In this document: in pieces, positions 25,485 to 37,083 of the stretch | How the letters are laid out: the number at the start of each line of letters is the position of its first letter | How positions within the stretch are numbered: the stretch's first letter is position 1 | Assembly: GCF_019710575.1 (NCBI RefSeq) | Contig: NZ_JAHWFK010000012.1 | Coordinates: 1 to 53,361, forward strand | DNA: 53,361 nt | Direction of reading: 5' to 3' | Origin: Paractinoplanes polyasparticus | GTDB taxonomy: Bacteria; Actinomycetota; Actinomycetes; Mycobacteriales; Micromonosporaceae | The notes under the pieces: generated by a model | The model's database searches: none | What the model was told of the DNA's origin: nothing | What the model saw: the letters and a program-made list of their open reading frames with translations, nothing else | Program-made: the position numbers and the translations under genes

Positions 25485-25940
25485 ATGACCACGGATATCG
25501 CGCTGGACCGTACGGACTGGCAGCTGCTGACCGAGCTGCAGAAGGACGGCCGGTCGCCGTACGCCGAACTGGCCCGCGCCGTCGCGATGTCCCCCAGCGC
25601 CGTCGCCGAGCGCATCCGCCGGCTCGAAGAGGCGGGCGTGATCGCCGGCTACCGGGCCAGCCTCGACCCGGAACGACTGGGCCTGCAGGTGATGGCGTTC
25701 GTCCGGCTGCGCTACCCGACGGGCAACTACCGGCCGTTCCACGCGCTGCTCGACAGCACGCCCGAGATTGTCGAGGCGCACCACGTGACCGGCGAGGACT
25801 GCTTCGTGCTGAAGGTGCTCACCCGCTCGATGCGGCACCTCGAAGAGGTCACCGGGCGCATCGCCGGGCTGGGCGCGGTCACCACCAGCGTCGTCTATTC
25901 GAGCCCGCTGACCGGACGCGCCATTTCCGCTCCCGGGTGA
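25485..25940 (+). CDS. Lrp/AsnC family transcriptional regulator
   Basis: 151 residues. An N-terminal winged HTH (LDRTDWQLLTELQKDGRSPYAELARAVAMSPSAVAERIRRLEEAGVIAGYRA) and a C-terminal RAM domain (GLQVMAFVRLRYPTGNYRPFHALL, EIVEAHHVTGEDCFVLKVL) have the full family layout. Such proteins sense amino acids and often regulate the divergent neighbour, here the rhodanese gene. TTTACT lies eight bases before ATG 25485, suggesting a leaderless mRNA. The BldC-like gene follows 56 bp downstream on the same strand with its own ribosome-binding site. Confidence 0.93.
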   Translation: MTTDIALDRTDWQLLTELQKDGRSPYAELARAVAMSPSAVAERIRRLEEAGVIAGYRASLDPERLGLQVMAFVRLRYPTGNYRPFHALLDSTPEIVEAHHVTGEDCFVLKVLTRSMRHLEEVTGRIAGLGAVTTSVVYSSPLTGRAISAPG

Positions 25941-25996
25941 CGCCACCGCGGCCGATCGGTGGCAAACTGAAGCATACCGAGTCCACCGGAGGTGTC

Positions 25997-26227
25997 ATGG
26001 CCGAGCCGCGCTTCCTGCCGCTGCCCGACGTGGCCACCGAGCTCAACGTCTCGGAGTCGCAGGTCTATCACATGGTGCGCAGCGGTGAGCTGCCGGCGAT
26101 CAAGATCGGCGGCCGCGGTCAGTGGCGGGTCGAGCGCGTCCGCCTCGAGCAGTACATCGAGGAGAAGTACGCCGAGACCGCGGCCTGGGTGGCGCAGAAC
26201 CCGCTCATCACGCCCGATCCCGAGTAG
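25997..26227 (+). CDS. BldC-like MerR-type HTH protein
   Basis: 76 residues that are nearly all one winged helix-turn-helix: FLPLPDVATELNVSESQVYHMVRSGELPAIKIGGRGQWRVERVRLEQYIEE. This is the excisionase/BldC family. BldC proteins bind tandem direct repeats and control development in Streptomyces. The acidic C-terminal tail (TAAWVAQNPLITPDPE) is outside the domain. GGAGGTGTC precedes the ATG at perfect spacing. The protein is small and without an effector domain, so regulation would be through its own level. Excisionase is a less likely alternative, because there is no integrase nearby. Confidence 0.88.
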   Translation: MAEPRFLPLPDVATELNVSESQVYHMVRSGELPAIKIGGRGQWRVERVRLEQYIEEKYAETAAWVAQNPLITPDPE

Positions 26228-26270
26228 CCACCGCGTTCGCGCGTACGCCTGACAAAGCCCCCAGGCCTGC

Positions 26271-26312
26271 CGCCCGACGCCCGACGCCCGACGCCCGACG
26301 CCCGACGCCCGA
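26271..26312. repeat. Six perfect copies of a 7-bp repeat
   Basis: CGCCCGA repeated six times without error (42 bp), in the 312-bp gap (26228-26539) after the BldC-like gene. Three CGCCGA-like units follow at about 26340-26357. The unit is not a multiple of three and no gene spans it. The rest of the gap shows nothing else. Confidence 0.9.
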
Positions 26313-26539
26313 TTCTTGGGCGCGCCGGCTCCGGCCAGCGCCGACGCCGACGCCGACATGGCGCACCGCCAACCACTCGATGCGGCCTTCCCGCTGCGGA
26401 TCGCTGCCAGGTTTGTCCGTCTTCTCGCCTGGTCCGGTTCGATCTCGCCGCTCGTTGACGCTCGAATCGGGCCCGGCAACACTGGCTGTCACAGGCAAAC
26501 GAAGGCAAACGCAAGATCAACGGATGAGGTGGTGCCGCG

Positions 26540-27145
26540 ATGCGACGGACGCTGGAGGCGACCCGGCCCAGGGCGCCTGAGTCCCCGCCCACGATCAGCC
26601 TGCGTCCCACCCCACGCTGCGAGCCGCCCTTCGACGACGAGCTCGAGCCGTCGTTCTGGGCCACGGCGCATCAGTTGTCGCTCAACTGGCCCTCGCGGCG
26701 CCCGCCGCCCGGCCCGCCCGAGGGTGAGCCCGGGTTGCCGCAGCACTCCCCCGCCGCCGGCGTCTCGGCCGAGGCGAAGCTCGCGGTCAAGCGCTTCGTC
26801 CGTACGTGTGTCGAGGTCATCGACGGCCACCGCCCGGCCGCCCATCTGCGGCGGCTGTCCCACCCCATGGAGGCGTCGGCGGTCGTCGCTCAGGGCGTGG
26901 CAGCGGCCCACCGGGTGCGAGAGATCCGCGAATCGGTCAAGCGGCCGGCGCGACGCGCCGCGAGCCGACGGGCCGGCGACCGCCCGTCGCCGGTGGCGGT
27001 GCTCCGCATCCGTCTGTGTGAGCCCGGCCCGGGCGCTGTGGAGGCCGCTGTGGCCCTGTTGACCGCCGACCGCACCTGGGCCCTGGCTCTGCGGCTGGAA
27101 CTGCACGAGGACGACTGGCGGGCCACCATCCTCCGGCTGATCTGA
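26540..27145 (+). CDS. Rv3235 family protein (DUF6459)
   Basis: 201 residues. A Pro/Arg-rich, probably disordered N-terminus of about 85 residues precedes a domain with AKLAVKRFVRTCVEVIDGHRPAAHLRRLSHP and a C-terminal strand set (VAVLRIRLCEPGPGAVEAAVALL, TWALALRLELHEDDWRATILRLI). This matches the actinobacterial Rv3235 family, commonly found near secA. The function is unknown. ATG 26540 has AGGTGG upstream. It converges with secA across the repeat region and hairpin at 27268-27606. It is the last plus-strand gene before the core secA cluster. Confidence 0.78.
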   Translation: MRRTLEATRPRAPESPPTISLRPTPRCEPPFDDELEPSFWATAHQLSLNWPSRRPPPGPPEGEPGLPQHSPAAGVSAEAKLAVKRFVRTCVEVIDGHRPAAHLRRLSHPMEASAVVAQGVAAAHRVREIRESVKRPARRAASRRAGDRPSPVAVLRIRLCEPGPGAVEAAVALLTADRTWALALRLELHEDDWRATILRLI

Positions 27146-27267
27146 CCTGGACCCCCGGGGCGCCTGCCGACCACGCCCACAGCGGGCGTCCCGGGCCTGA
27201 CCCTCAGCGGGCGACCGCCAGCACCCGATCAACGCCGGGCGCCGCGGCGGCCGGCCGCGACGGCGGC

Positions 27268-27540
27268 TGCTGGAACGACGGCGACTGCAGCGGCGGCTGC
27301 GACGGCGACGGCTGCGACGGCGACGGCTGCGACGGCGACGGCTGCGACGGCGACGGCTGCTGTTGGAACGACGGCGACTGCGGCGGCTGCGACGACTGAG
27401 GCGGCGGGCGACTGCGGCGGCGACGGCGACTGCGGCGGCGACGACGACTGCTGGAACGACGGCGACTGCGGCGGCGACGACGACTGCTGGAACGACGGCG
27501 ACTGCGGCGACGACGACTGCCGGAAAGACGGCGACTGCGG
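27268..27540 (+). repeat. Nested tandem repeats, low complexity
   Basis: Between the Rv3235-like gene and secA. There are four 15-bp units (27298-27357), each coding CDGDG in one plus frame. Two perfect 36-bp units follow (27431-27466 and 27467-27502), coding CGGDDDCWNDGD in a different frame, plus a third diverged unit of 33 bp (27503-27535). WNDGDC-type units also occur at 27268 and 27361. Every codon except TGG ends in C in the Cys/Asp frames, but a TGA at 27397, a frame change and the absence of a start codon argue against an intact gene. Confidence 0.85.
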
Positions 27541-27565
27541 CGGCGACTGCGGCGGTTGGAAACGC

Positions 27566-27606
27566 CGGCGGCCCGCCGGCGGAGTTTGTCCGCCGGCGGG
27601 CCGCCG
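27566..27606. terminator. Bidirectional terminator hairpin after secA
   Basis: An 18-bp perfect GC stem (27566-27583 with 27589-27606) and a 5-base loop GTTTG, 12 bp past the secA stop. It can serve both secA (minus) and the Rv3235-like gene (plus). It has no long U tract. Confidence 0.85.
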
Positions 27607-27618
27607 TTGAAGGGTTGG

Positions 27619-30537
<2,919 letters not shown>

Positions 30538-30732
30538 GGGTCAGCGCTCCCCTAGACAGTCTGCCGAACCATCGTAGGCACCCCTCGGCCGGAGCTGTGA
30601 CCCGAGCCTCGGGTTAACCGCACAAACGGTGGGAAACTTCGCATCAAGTTCGCTCAGAGCGGAGCCATTCCGGCAGGATAGGCCGGGAGAACGAGAGAGG
30701 GCGAGACCATAGCGAAGATCAACGGCACCGGC

Positions 30733-31815
30733 GTGCGCCTTCGGGCGTTTCGCGCCGACGACGCCGACGCGCTGGCCGCCGCATTCGACGACCCGCTCTC
30801 GCGGCGCTTCCTGCCGCCACTGCCGTCGCCGTACACGGTCGCGCATGCCGAGCGCTACCTCGCCGAGCACGTCGTGGCCACCTCGGCCGAGGGCGGCGCG
30901 CTCTACGCCATCGCCGATCCGGAGACCGACGAGCTGCTCGGCGGCATCGGCGTCGACAAGGTGGTGCCGATCCGCCGGCAGGCCGAGGTCGGCTACTGGG
31001 TGGGACCGTGGGCGCGGCAGCGCGGCGTGGCCACGGCGGCGCTGCGGGCGCTGAGCACGCATGCGCTGGGCCACGGCTTGGAGCGGCTCGAGCTGCTCAC
31101 CCACCTGGACAACCCGGTCAGCCAGCGGGTCGCCATGGCCGCCGCCTTCCGGCGCGAGGGGCTGCGCCGCGGCGCTCAGCCCGGCCGCGACGGCGCCCGG
31201 GACGACATGGTGGTCTTCGCCCGCCTCGCCGGCGACCCGGAGACGCCCGAGCCGCGGCTGCTGCCGGATCTGCCCGGCGGTGAGCTCTCCGACGGCGTGG
31301 TGCGCCTGCGGCCGCTCGGGCCGGGCGACTACGACTTCCTCACCGAACTGCTCAATCTGCCCGAGGTGATCGCGACGAGCGTGCCGCCGGACCCGCCGAC
31401 TGCGGAGCGGATCCGCCGGCGGTGCGACCGGGCCGAGACACAGTGGCTCGGCGGCACACGCGCCGACCTGGTGATCGAGGACGCGGTCACGGGCGAGCCG
31501 GTCGGCGACATCGGGCTCTTCTACGACGACCCGTTCACGCAGCAGGCCATGATCGGCTACAGCATGCTCCCGGCGTACCGCGGACGAGGTTTTCCGACCC
31601 GGGCCGCCCAGCTGCTGTCGCTGTGGGTCTTCGCCGAGACCGACGTGGTGCGGCTGATCGCCGGCGCGGCGCCGGACAACGTGGCCTCGCAGCGCGTGCT
31701 CGAGAAGGCGAGATTCCACCGGGAGGCTTACTTACGGGCGCGGCTGCCCGGCCCGGCCGGGAAGCGGGCCGACGACGTGCAGTACGTCCTCCTCGCCGAG
31801 GACCTCCTGGACTGA
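30733..31815 (+). CDS. Tandem GNAT N-acetyltransferase-like protein
   Basis: 360 residues with two RimJ/RimL-type GNAT domains. The first (1-160) has VRLRAFRADDADALAAAF, EVGYWVGPWARQRGVATAALRAL (the acetyl-CoA pyrophosphate loop) and LELLTHLDNPVSQRVA. The second (about 185-355) has VVRLRPLGPGDYDFL, MIGYSMLPAYRGRGFPTRAAQLL and NVASQRVLEKARF. Both acetyl-CoA loops look intact. Substrates of such tandem proteins range from drugs to protein N-termini. GTG 30733 has no clear Shine-Dalgarno; an in-frame ATA 27 bases upstream follows GAGAGGGCGAG but is not a normal start. The gene is divergent from secA. Confidence 0.85.
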   Translation: MRLRAFRADDADALAAAFDDPLSRRFLPPLPSPYTVAHAERYLAEHVVATSAEGGALYAIADPETDELLGGIGVDKVVPIRRQAEVGYWVGPWARQRGVATAALRALSTHALGHGLERLELLTHLDNPVSQRVAMAAAFRREGLRRGAQPGRDGARDDMVVFARLAGDPETPEPRLLPDLPGGELSDGVVRLRPLGPGDYDFLTELLNLPEVIATSVPPDPPTAERIRRRCDRAETQWLGGTRADLVIEDAVTGEPVGDIGLFYDDPFTQQAMIGYSMLPAYRGRGFPTRAAQLLSLWVFAETDVVRLIAGAAPDNVASQRVLEKARFHREAYLRARLPGPAGKRADDVQYVLLAEDLLD

Positions 31816-31838
31816 AGGCCCCCGGCTGATTCGGGTGA

Positions 31839-32459
31839 CTAGCCCGTGGTTCCGAGCGACAGGATGCCGTAGTCGTAGCCACGCCGGCGGTAGACGACGC
31901 TGGGGCGACCGCTGTCCTTGTCGAGGAACAGGTAGAAGTCGTGGCCGACGAGCTCCATCTGGAAGAGGGCGTCGTCGACGGTCATGGGATCAGCGGGATG
32001 TTCCTTCTCCCGCACGATGCGCCACGGCAGGTCCTCGTCGTGTTCCGCGAGGGCGGTGGCGACCGTTGAGGTCTCCTCGGCCGTTTGGGCCAGGCTCAGA
32101 TCGGTGGGCAGACCGGCGGTGGCCGCTGCGACCGAGAGGGGCGCGTGACGCCCTCGGTGCACCCGGCGGCGGTCGGCGGAACGCCGCAGCCGGCCGTCGA
32201 GTTTGGTGATGGCGCAGTCCAGGGCTGCGTAGAAGTCCTTCGCGCAGGCCTCGGCTCGAATGACCGGGCCTTTCGTCACGACGGTGATCTCAACTCGCTG
32301 GCAGTTGTCGGACTGGCGCGGATTGCGCTCGTGAAACAGTTCGACGTCGGCCCGGATCAGCTTCTGGTCGTAACGCTCGACCTTGCTCAGCTTGTCGGCG
32401 ACGTGTTCCCGATAGTGGTCGGGAACCTCTACGTTGCGGCCCTTGACGACAATGTCCAC
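31839..32459 (-). CDS. hpf: Long-form ribosome hibernation promoting factor
   Basis: 206 residues. The N-terminal S30AE domain (DIVVKGRNVEVPDHYREHVADKLSKVERYDQKLIRADVELF) binds the 30S decoding region. The C-terminal dimerisation domain (DPMTVDDALFQMELVGHDFYLFLDKDSGRPSVVYRRRGYDYGIL) makes 100S ribosomes. This is the long HPF form of actinobacteria, located between secA and comF as in mycobacteria. GTG 32459 has a strong GGGGGAGG upstream. The linker is rich in Arg, Ala and Thr. The 269-bp gap before it has no gene. Confidence 0.95.
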   Translation of the reverse strand: MDIVVKGRNVEVPDHYREHVADKLSKVERYDQKLIRADVELFHERNPRQSDNCQRVEITVVTKGPVIRAEACAKDFYAALDCAITKLDGRLRRSADRRRVHRGRHAPLSVAAATAGLPTDLSLAQTAEETSTVATALAEHDEDLPWRIVREKEHPADPMTVDDALFQMELVGHDFYLFLDKDSGRPSVVYRRRGYDYGILSLGTTG

Positions 32460-32728
32460 TCGTGACCTCCCCCAACGTTTCTGTCTTGCAGGCGCCCGAT
32501 CGACGGGGTGCCGGGGGCGCCGAACTGCGACGCGGTGGTGATGATGCCGTGGTGATGATGCGGCGGTGAATTCTGCGCGGTGACGCCGTGGTCGGCCTGA
32601 TGGTCAACTCACCGTGCGTGACCAATCGCGAAGGGGACGACTCCTTTCCGGTGCGGCGGATCGCGGACGCGCTGCGCCTGGAGGATGGAGCGGGTCGAGA
32701 CGGATCTCATACCCTCGTCACCAAGACG

Positions 32729-33538
32729 CTAACGTGCCGATGCTCCCGCGTCACCCCTCGTTCGGGATACCAGATGCCCGAGGTTCACCTTTTCTGTGCC
32801 GTCAGGCGGGAAACCGCCGAAACCGGAAGTAGACGTTCCGCGGAGTTGTGTCGCGGCCAACACCGCAGCCCCATCGACCTGCATCTTTGCCTCCTCGAGC
32901 CGACGCGTCACCGCGGCCAGCGTGGCTCCGGTGGTGACGATGTCATCGACTACCACCAGCGTGCCTTTCCGGGGCGCGGTGCGCCGCGGAACGCCGATTC
33001 GGGCCCGCCGAATTCGCAGCGAATCCTCAGCTGCGGCGCGCCGACCAGCCACGCTCAGTGACGTAGAGTCGGGACGAGGTAACGCTTCGAGCTGAGGACT
33101 GATATCAGCCTCCCAACCGGCGGCGCGTAACCGCCGCACGGTGTGTGCGGCCAGACGCAACATGTGATCGCCGTGCCTCTCGCGCGCCGCGGCGGCCGTC
33201 GACGGCACGGGCACGAGTGTCACCGGCCGGTTCCTGGGCGCGAGCCGGGTCACCGCCACGGCCAGCAGGCTGCCGAGTGGCTGGGCGAGCCGATGCCGGC
33301 CCTTCTCCTTGTAGGCCAGCAGCGCGCCGCGCATCGGGCCCTCGTACGCCCCCACCGCCACACAGGCGGGCAGTCCGGACGACGCCGGCTCCGGCGCCCG
33401 CCGGAAGGGCCGCAACGCCTCGAGCCCGGCGGCACAGGCCGCGCACACGCCGTACCGCAGGGGCACCCGCTCGGCCGCACAGCCGGCGCACGGGGCCGGC
33501 AGCACGAGATCGGCTAGATCGCCCAGCAGGCCGGCCAT
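32729..33538 (-). CDS. ComF family phosphoribosyltransferase-like protein
   Basis: About 269 residues. Two Cys pairs in CAGC...CAAC near the N-terminus form the probable zinc finger of ComF proteins. The PRTase loop is LVVVDDIVTTGATLAAVTRRL, with GPMRGALLAYKEKGRHRLA as the preceding substrate loop. Such proteins are linked to DNA uptake in naturally competent bacteria and otherwise of unclear role. I chose ATG 33538; GTG 33544, two codons earlier, is equally possible. It lies a few bases after lpqB and is probably the last gene of the mtrAB-lpqB transcript. The C-terminal 45 residues are less conserved in character. Confidence 0.88.
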   Translation of the reverse strand: MAGLLGDLADLVLPAPCAGCAAERVPLRYGVCAACAAGLEALRPFRRAPEPASSGLPACVAVGAYEGPMRGALLAYKEKGRHRLAQPLGSLLAVAVTRLAPRNRPVTLVPVPSTAAAARERHGDHMLRLAAHTVRRLRAAGWEADISPQLEALPRPDSTSLSVAGRRAAAEDSLRIRRARIGVPRRTAPRKGTLVVVDDIVTTGATLAAVTRRLEEAKMQVDGAAVLAATQLRGTSTSGFGGFPPDGTEKVNLGHLVSRTRGDAGASAR

Positions 33539-33551
33539 GCGCACGTCCGGC

Positions 33552-35366
33552 TCAGTCGAGGAAGAACGGGGCGGTCGGGACGGCGTCGGACTGGGGTGGC
33601 ACCGGCGGGCCGGCCAGACGCGACGAGGTGATGCGGTCCGGTGCGCTCAGCACATCCCAGGCCTCGCCGCCCGCCACGTACGACTCCGACGAGGAACGCT
33701 CGGTGCCGTTCACCGGATTGGAGGGGTACGCCGACAGGAACGTCACCCGCTCGGCGCCGATGTCGTCGAGCCGGACCGTGGAGAGCGCCCCGTCGACGGT
33801 CACGTCGAGCACCGCATAGCGGTTGTCGCGCCGGGCGCCGGCGACCACCAGGTAGTCCTCGCTGCTCCAGGCGACCGCGGTCACGACCCTGAGGGTGGGC
33901 GGCAGAACCTGTTCGGGCAGGCCCAGCGTGATGCCGTCGCCGCTGGTGTTGAGCGCCGCGCGATAGAGCCGCCCGCCGCTGACCACGGCCAGCCGGTGCC
34001 CGTCGGGCGCCACCGAGAGCGCGGTGACCGGGCCGGGATCGCCCTGCCACTCCACCCGCTGGGCCCGCGAGCCGGCGCCGCCGAACGCGTAGACGTGGCC
34101 GTTCATCGTGATCAGCCCGATCGTCCGGGTGGCCTCGCCACCGGCGGGCAGCTGGGCCCAGACCGGGGTGCCGAGCCGGCCGGAGAGCCCGACCACCTCG
34201 GTGATGTCGGCCTGCTCACCCAGCGGGGCGTCGGCCACCCGCAGCCTTCGCTGCCCCTCGGGGCCGGTCACCACGGCGATGTAGGCCCGGGTCGGCGACG
34301 CGCTGATCGCGGCCGAGGCGATGTCGCGGTTGGCCGCCGGCTTGATCACCGGCACGTCCTCGTCGGCCCGCGGCGAGCCCTTCAGCCGCCGGATGCCGCC
34401 GCCCAGGATCGCGAACCGCTCCGGGTCCTCGTCGAGACGGTACGCCCGGTTGCTCTCAAAGAATTCACCATCGGTGACGGGCACCGGCTCGTTGCGGCCG
34501 ATGGCGATCGAGATCGTGCGCGGCACCGGCTGCATCGACCACTGCAACTGGCGGCGCAGCCGGTCGAGGGCCTCCGGGTCGGCGCCCTGCGGGACGGCCT
34601 TGTCGTTGAGCCTGATCTCCAGCGTGTCGTTGGTGATCGCCGGGACGTTGTCGGCGGCCTGGGTGCCCGTGGGCAGACTGTTGACGGCGTCGCTGAGCCA
34701 GGGCGCGGGCGAGCCGGTGAGCCAGCCGAGGATAGTGGTGGGCTGCTGCACGGTGGGCACGCTGCGCGGCATATAGCGCAGGTCGGGCACGAGCGCGGTG
34801 TTCTCGTTGTTCCACCAGTAGATCGTGCGGCGCTGGTAGAACAGGTTGAGCGTCTCGTCGGTCATCAGCATGGCCTGCGGAGCGTTCAGCACGAACAGCC
34901 CGTCCTCGCCCGCGATCTCGCCGATGCGCAGCTTGTACTGGGTGGGGGACGACGTGGTGTCGGCCGGCTGGAGCACGCCGTTGGCCCGTAGCGTGCCGAC
35001 GACCTGCACGATGAACGTGATCTCGGAGTCGCCCGGCGAGTAGAGCGGTCGTTCCGTCTCGCGGATGACCTTGATGTCGTTGCCGGTCGGGAACCGGTTG
35101 GCCAGTTCGGGGGCCTGGAACGCCTTGACCCGGTTGAGCGCCGTCTCCGGGTCGCCGGCCGCCGCCTCCAGGTAGTTGTCGGCGAACTCTTCCAGGTCGG
35201 TGGTGTCCTGACGGGCGTACTGGACAGGCGGGCTGCCGTCGTCGTCGACCGACACGCCGCTGGGCGGGCCGTCGCCGAGGATCGTCACATCGCTCTCGGC
35301 CGGGATGCCGCAGCCACCGGCCAGCATCGTGGCCACCACCGCGACCGTGCAGAGCAGGCGCCTCAT
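33552..35366 (-). CDS. lpqB: Lipoprotein LpqB, MtrB partner
   Basis: 604 residues. The lipoprotein signal ends with the lipobox LAGGC. A GerMN-like N-terminal domain covers about 50-250, with DPETALNRVKAFQAPELANRF and ITFIVQVVGTLRANGVLQPA. A C-terminal beta-propeller follows (about 300-590, TRAYIAVVTGPEGQRRLRVADAPLG, LSVAPDGHRLAVVSGGRLYRA). LpqB modulates MtrB sensing at the cell surface in mycobacteria; the same role is likely here because the three genes are linked. The ATG overlaps the mtrB stop by one base (TGATG). It is about the family's usual length and complete. Confidence 0.95.
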   Translation of the reverse strand: MRRLLCTVAVVATMLAGGCGIPAESDVTILGDGPPSGVSVDDDGSPPVQYARQDTTDLEEFADNYLEAAAGDPETALNRVKAFQAPELANRFPTGNDIKVIRETERPLYSPGDSEITFIVQVVGTLRANGVLQPADTTSSPTQYKLRIGEIAGEDGLFVLNAPQAMLMTDETLNLFYQRRTIYWWNNENTALVPDLRYMPRSVPTVQQPTTILGWLTGSPAPWLSDAVNSLPTGTQAADNVPAITNDTLEIRLNDKAVPQGADPEALDRLRRQLQWSMQPVPRTISIAIGRNEPVPVTDGEFFESNRAYRLDEDPERFAILGGGIRRLKGSPRADEDVPVIKPAANRDIASAAISASPTRAYIAVVTGPEGQRRLRVADAPLGEQADITEVVGLSGRLGTPVWAQLPAGGEATRTIGLITMNGHVYAFGGAGSRAQRVEWQGDPGPVTALSVAPDGHRLAVVSGGRLYRAALNTSGDGITLGLPEQVLPPTLRVVTAVAWSSEDYLVVAGARRDNRYAVLDVTVDGALSTVRLDDIGAERVTFLSAYPSNPVNGTERSSSESYVAGGEAWDVLSAPDRITSSRLAGPPVPPQSDAVPTAPFFLD

Positions 35367-37057
35367 CAGACCACCTCCGCCTTCACTTCCTCGGCCGCCG
35401 CCTCTTCCGGCGCCGGCAGCGCCGAGGCCCGGTCGCGCGGGATCAACGGGAGCGGCGCGGCCAGCAGCCTGTCGCCGGAACGCACCGGCAGGGTGAGCCG
35501 GAACTGGGCGCCCTCGCCGGGCGCGCCCCAGGCCTCGAGCCAGCCGCCGTGCAGACGCGCGTCCTCGGCGCTGATCGACAGGCCGAGGCCGGTGCCGCCG
35601 GTCTGCCGCGCCCGGGACGGGTCGGCCCGCCAGAACCGGTTGAAGACCAGGCGTTCCTCGCCCGGCTTGAGACCGATGCCGTGGTCGCGCACGGTGACCG
35701 CCACCGCCGCGTCGTCGCTGGCCAGGGTGACCTGCACCGGCTTGGCCTCGCCGTGCTCGACCGCGTTGCCGACCAGGTTGCGCAGCACCCGCTCGACCCG
35801 GCGGGGATCGACCTCGGCGATGACCGGCGTGTCGGGCAGGCGCAGCTCGATCTCGACCCCCACCCGCTCGGCCAGGCCGGTCAGCCGGTCGGCGACCCGC
35901 TCGACGATCGGCACCAGGTCGGTGTGCTCGGCGTCGAGGGCGGCGAACCCGGCGTCGAAGCGGCTGATCTCGAGCAGGTCGGTCAGCAGGCTTTCGAACC
36001 GGTCGAGTTCGGCCTGGAGCAGCTCGGCGCTGCGGGCCACCGCCGGGTCGAACTCGTCGCGCTCGGAGAAGATCAGGTCGGCCGCCATGCGGACGGTGGT
36101 CAGGGGCGTACGCAACTCGTGGGACACGTCGGAGGTGAACCGGCGCTGGAGGCGGGACAGCTCTTCCAGCCGCACGATCTGGCGCTGGAGGTTGGCCGCC
36201 ATCTGGTTGAAGGACGCCGCGAGCAGGGCCAGATCGTCCTCGCCGTCGACCTTCATACGCTGGTCGAGCAGGCCGGCGCTGAGCCGCTGGGCCGTGCGGG
36301 CGGCGACCCGGACGGGAGTCACGACCAGCCGGGTCACCAGGCCGGCGATCACCCCGAGCATGATGACCAGGGCCAGACCGGTGGCCAGCACGGTCGTGCG
36401 GATCTGGTTGGCCGCGCTGTCCTCAGTGGTCAGCGGCACCATGTAATAGAGCTCGACGTGGCCGAAGCTGGTGGGCACGGGCGAGCCGGTGACCAGGTAT
36501 TTCGTAGTGTGCCCGTTGACCCGGGCGGTGACGATCTGGTTGGCCACCTTGCCGTCGTCGGAGACCCGGCGCACCAGGTCGGCGGTGATCAGCTCCTCGG
36601 TGGGGACGTTGGGCGAGGTGATCGACGGCAGCTCCGGATTCTGGCCGGCCCGCATCGACACCACCGAGCCGCCGGACTCGGCCGGGTCGCCGTCGGCCAG
36701 CTGCCCGACGATCGTGGTGAAGGTGTACGGCAGCCGCGGATCGCGCGCCTGCGGGTGCACGGTGAGCTGCTGTTCCGCGTACCCGACCTTGTTGCGCATC
36801 GAGACCTGGACCTCGTCCTGGGCCCGGCTGAGCAGGATCTTGGCGCTGCGGTCGGCGATGAACCAGCCGAACGCGGCGACCAGCAGACTGGACGCGACCA
36901 GGGTGAGCGTGACGACCCGCAGCTGCAGCGAGCGGCGCCAGGCGCGGTGGGCCGGGGACGCCCAGACCGAGAACCGGCGCACGAGGACACGCCAGTAACG
37001 CCGCACCACCCGCAGGATGCGGCGGACCGGAAGCGGAAGCCAGGCCGGAGCGCGCAC
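35366..37057 (-). CDS. mtrB: Sensor histidine kinase MtrB
   Basis: 563 residues. Two membrane helices (about 45-66 and 222-245) flank an extracytoplasmic sensor domain. A HAMP domain (VTPVRVAARTAQRL) leads to the DHp domain with H313 in TSDVSHELRTPLTTV. The ATPase part has the N-box GNAVEHG, DHGIGLKPGEERLVF and GTGLGLSI. It phosphorylates MtrA and coordinates division and wall hydrolase expression. The N-terminus has about 40 Arg-rich residues before helix 1. A TAACCT box lies six bases before GTG 37057, so an internal leaderless promoter is possible, although mtrA is only 26 bp upstream. Confidence 0.96.
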   Translation of the reverse strand: MRAPAWLPLPVRRILRVVRRYWRVLVRRFSVWASPAHRAWRRSLQLRVVTLTLVASSLLVAAFGWFIADRSAKILLSRAQDEVQVSMRNKVGYAEQQLTVHPQARDPRLPYTFTTIVGQLADGDPAESGGSVVSMRAGQNPELPSITSPNVPTEELITADLVRRVSDDGKVANQIVTARVNGHTTKYLVTGSPVPTSFGHVELYYMVPLTTEDSAANQIRTTVLATGLALVIMLGVIAGLVTRLVVTPVRVAARTAQRLSAGLLDQRMKVDGEDDLALLAASFNQMAANLQRQIVRLEELSRLQRRFTSDVSHELRTPLTTVRMAADLIFSERDEFDPAVARSAELLQAELDRFESLLTDLLEISRFDAGFAALDAEHTDLVPIVERVADRLTGLAERVGVEIELRLPDTPVIAEVDPRRVERVLRNLVGNAVEHGEAKPVQVTLASDDAAVAVTVRDHGIGLKPGEERLVFNRFWRADPSRARQTGGTGLGLSISAEDARLHGGWLEAWGAPGEGAQFRLTLPVRSGDRLLAAPLPLIPRDRASALPAPEEAAAEEVKAEVV

Positions 37058-37083
37058 GCGGCAAGGTTAGCCGCTCGCGCTGC

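Noticed and set aside
25997..26227. Phage excisionase
   Set aside because: No integrase, att repeat or phage gene is nearby. Sequence and context fit a BldC-like chromosomal regulator.
26271..26357. CRISPR array
   Set aside because: The units are 6-7 bp without spacers, so these are simple tandem repeats.
27250..27400. A Cys/Asp-rich repeat protein gene
   Set aside because: The frame has no start codon, ends at a TGA at 27397, and the next repeat block is in another frame.
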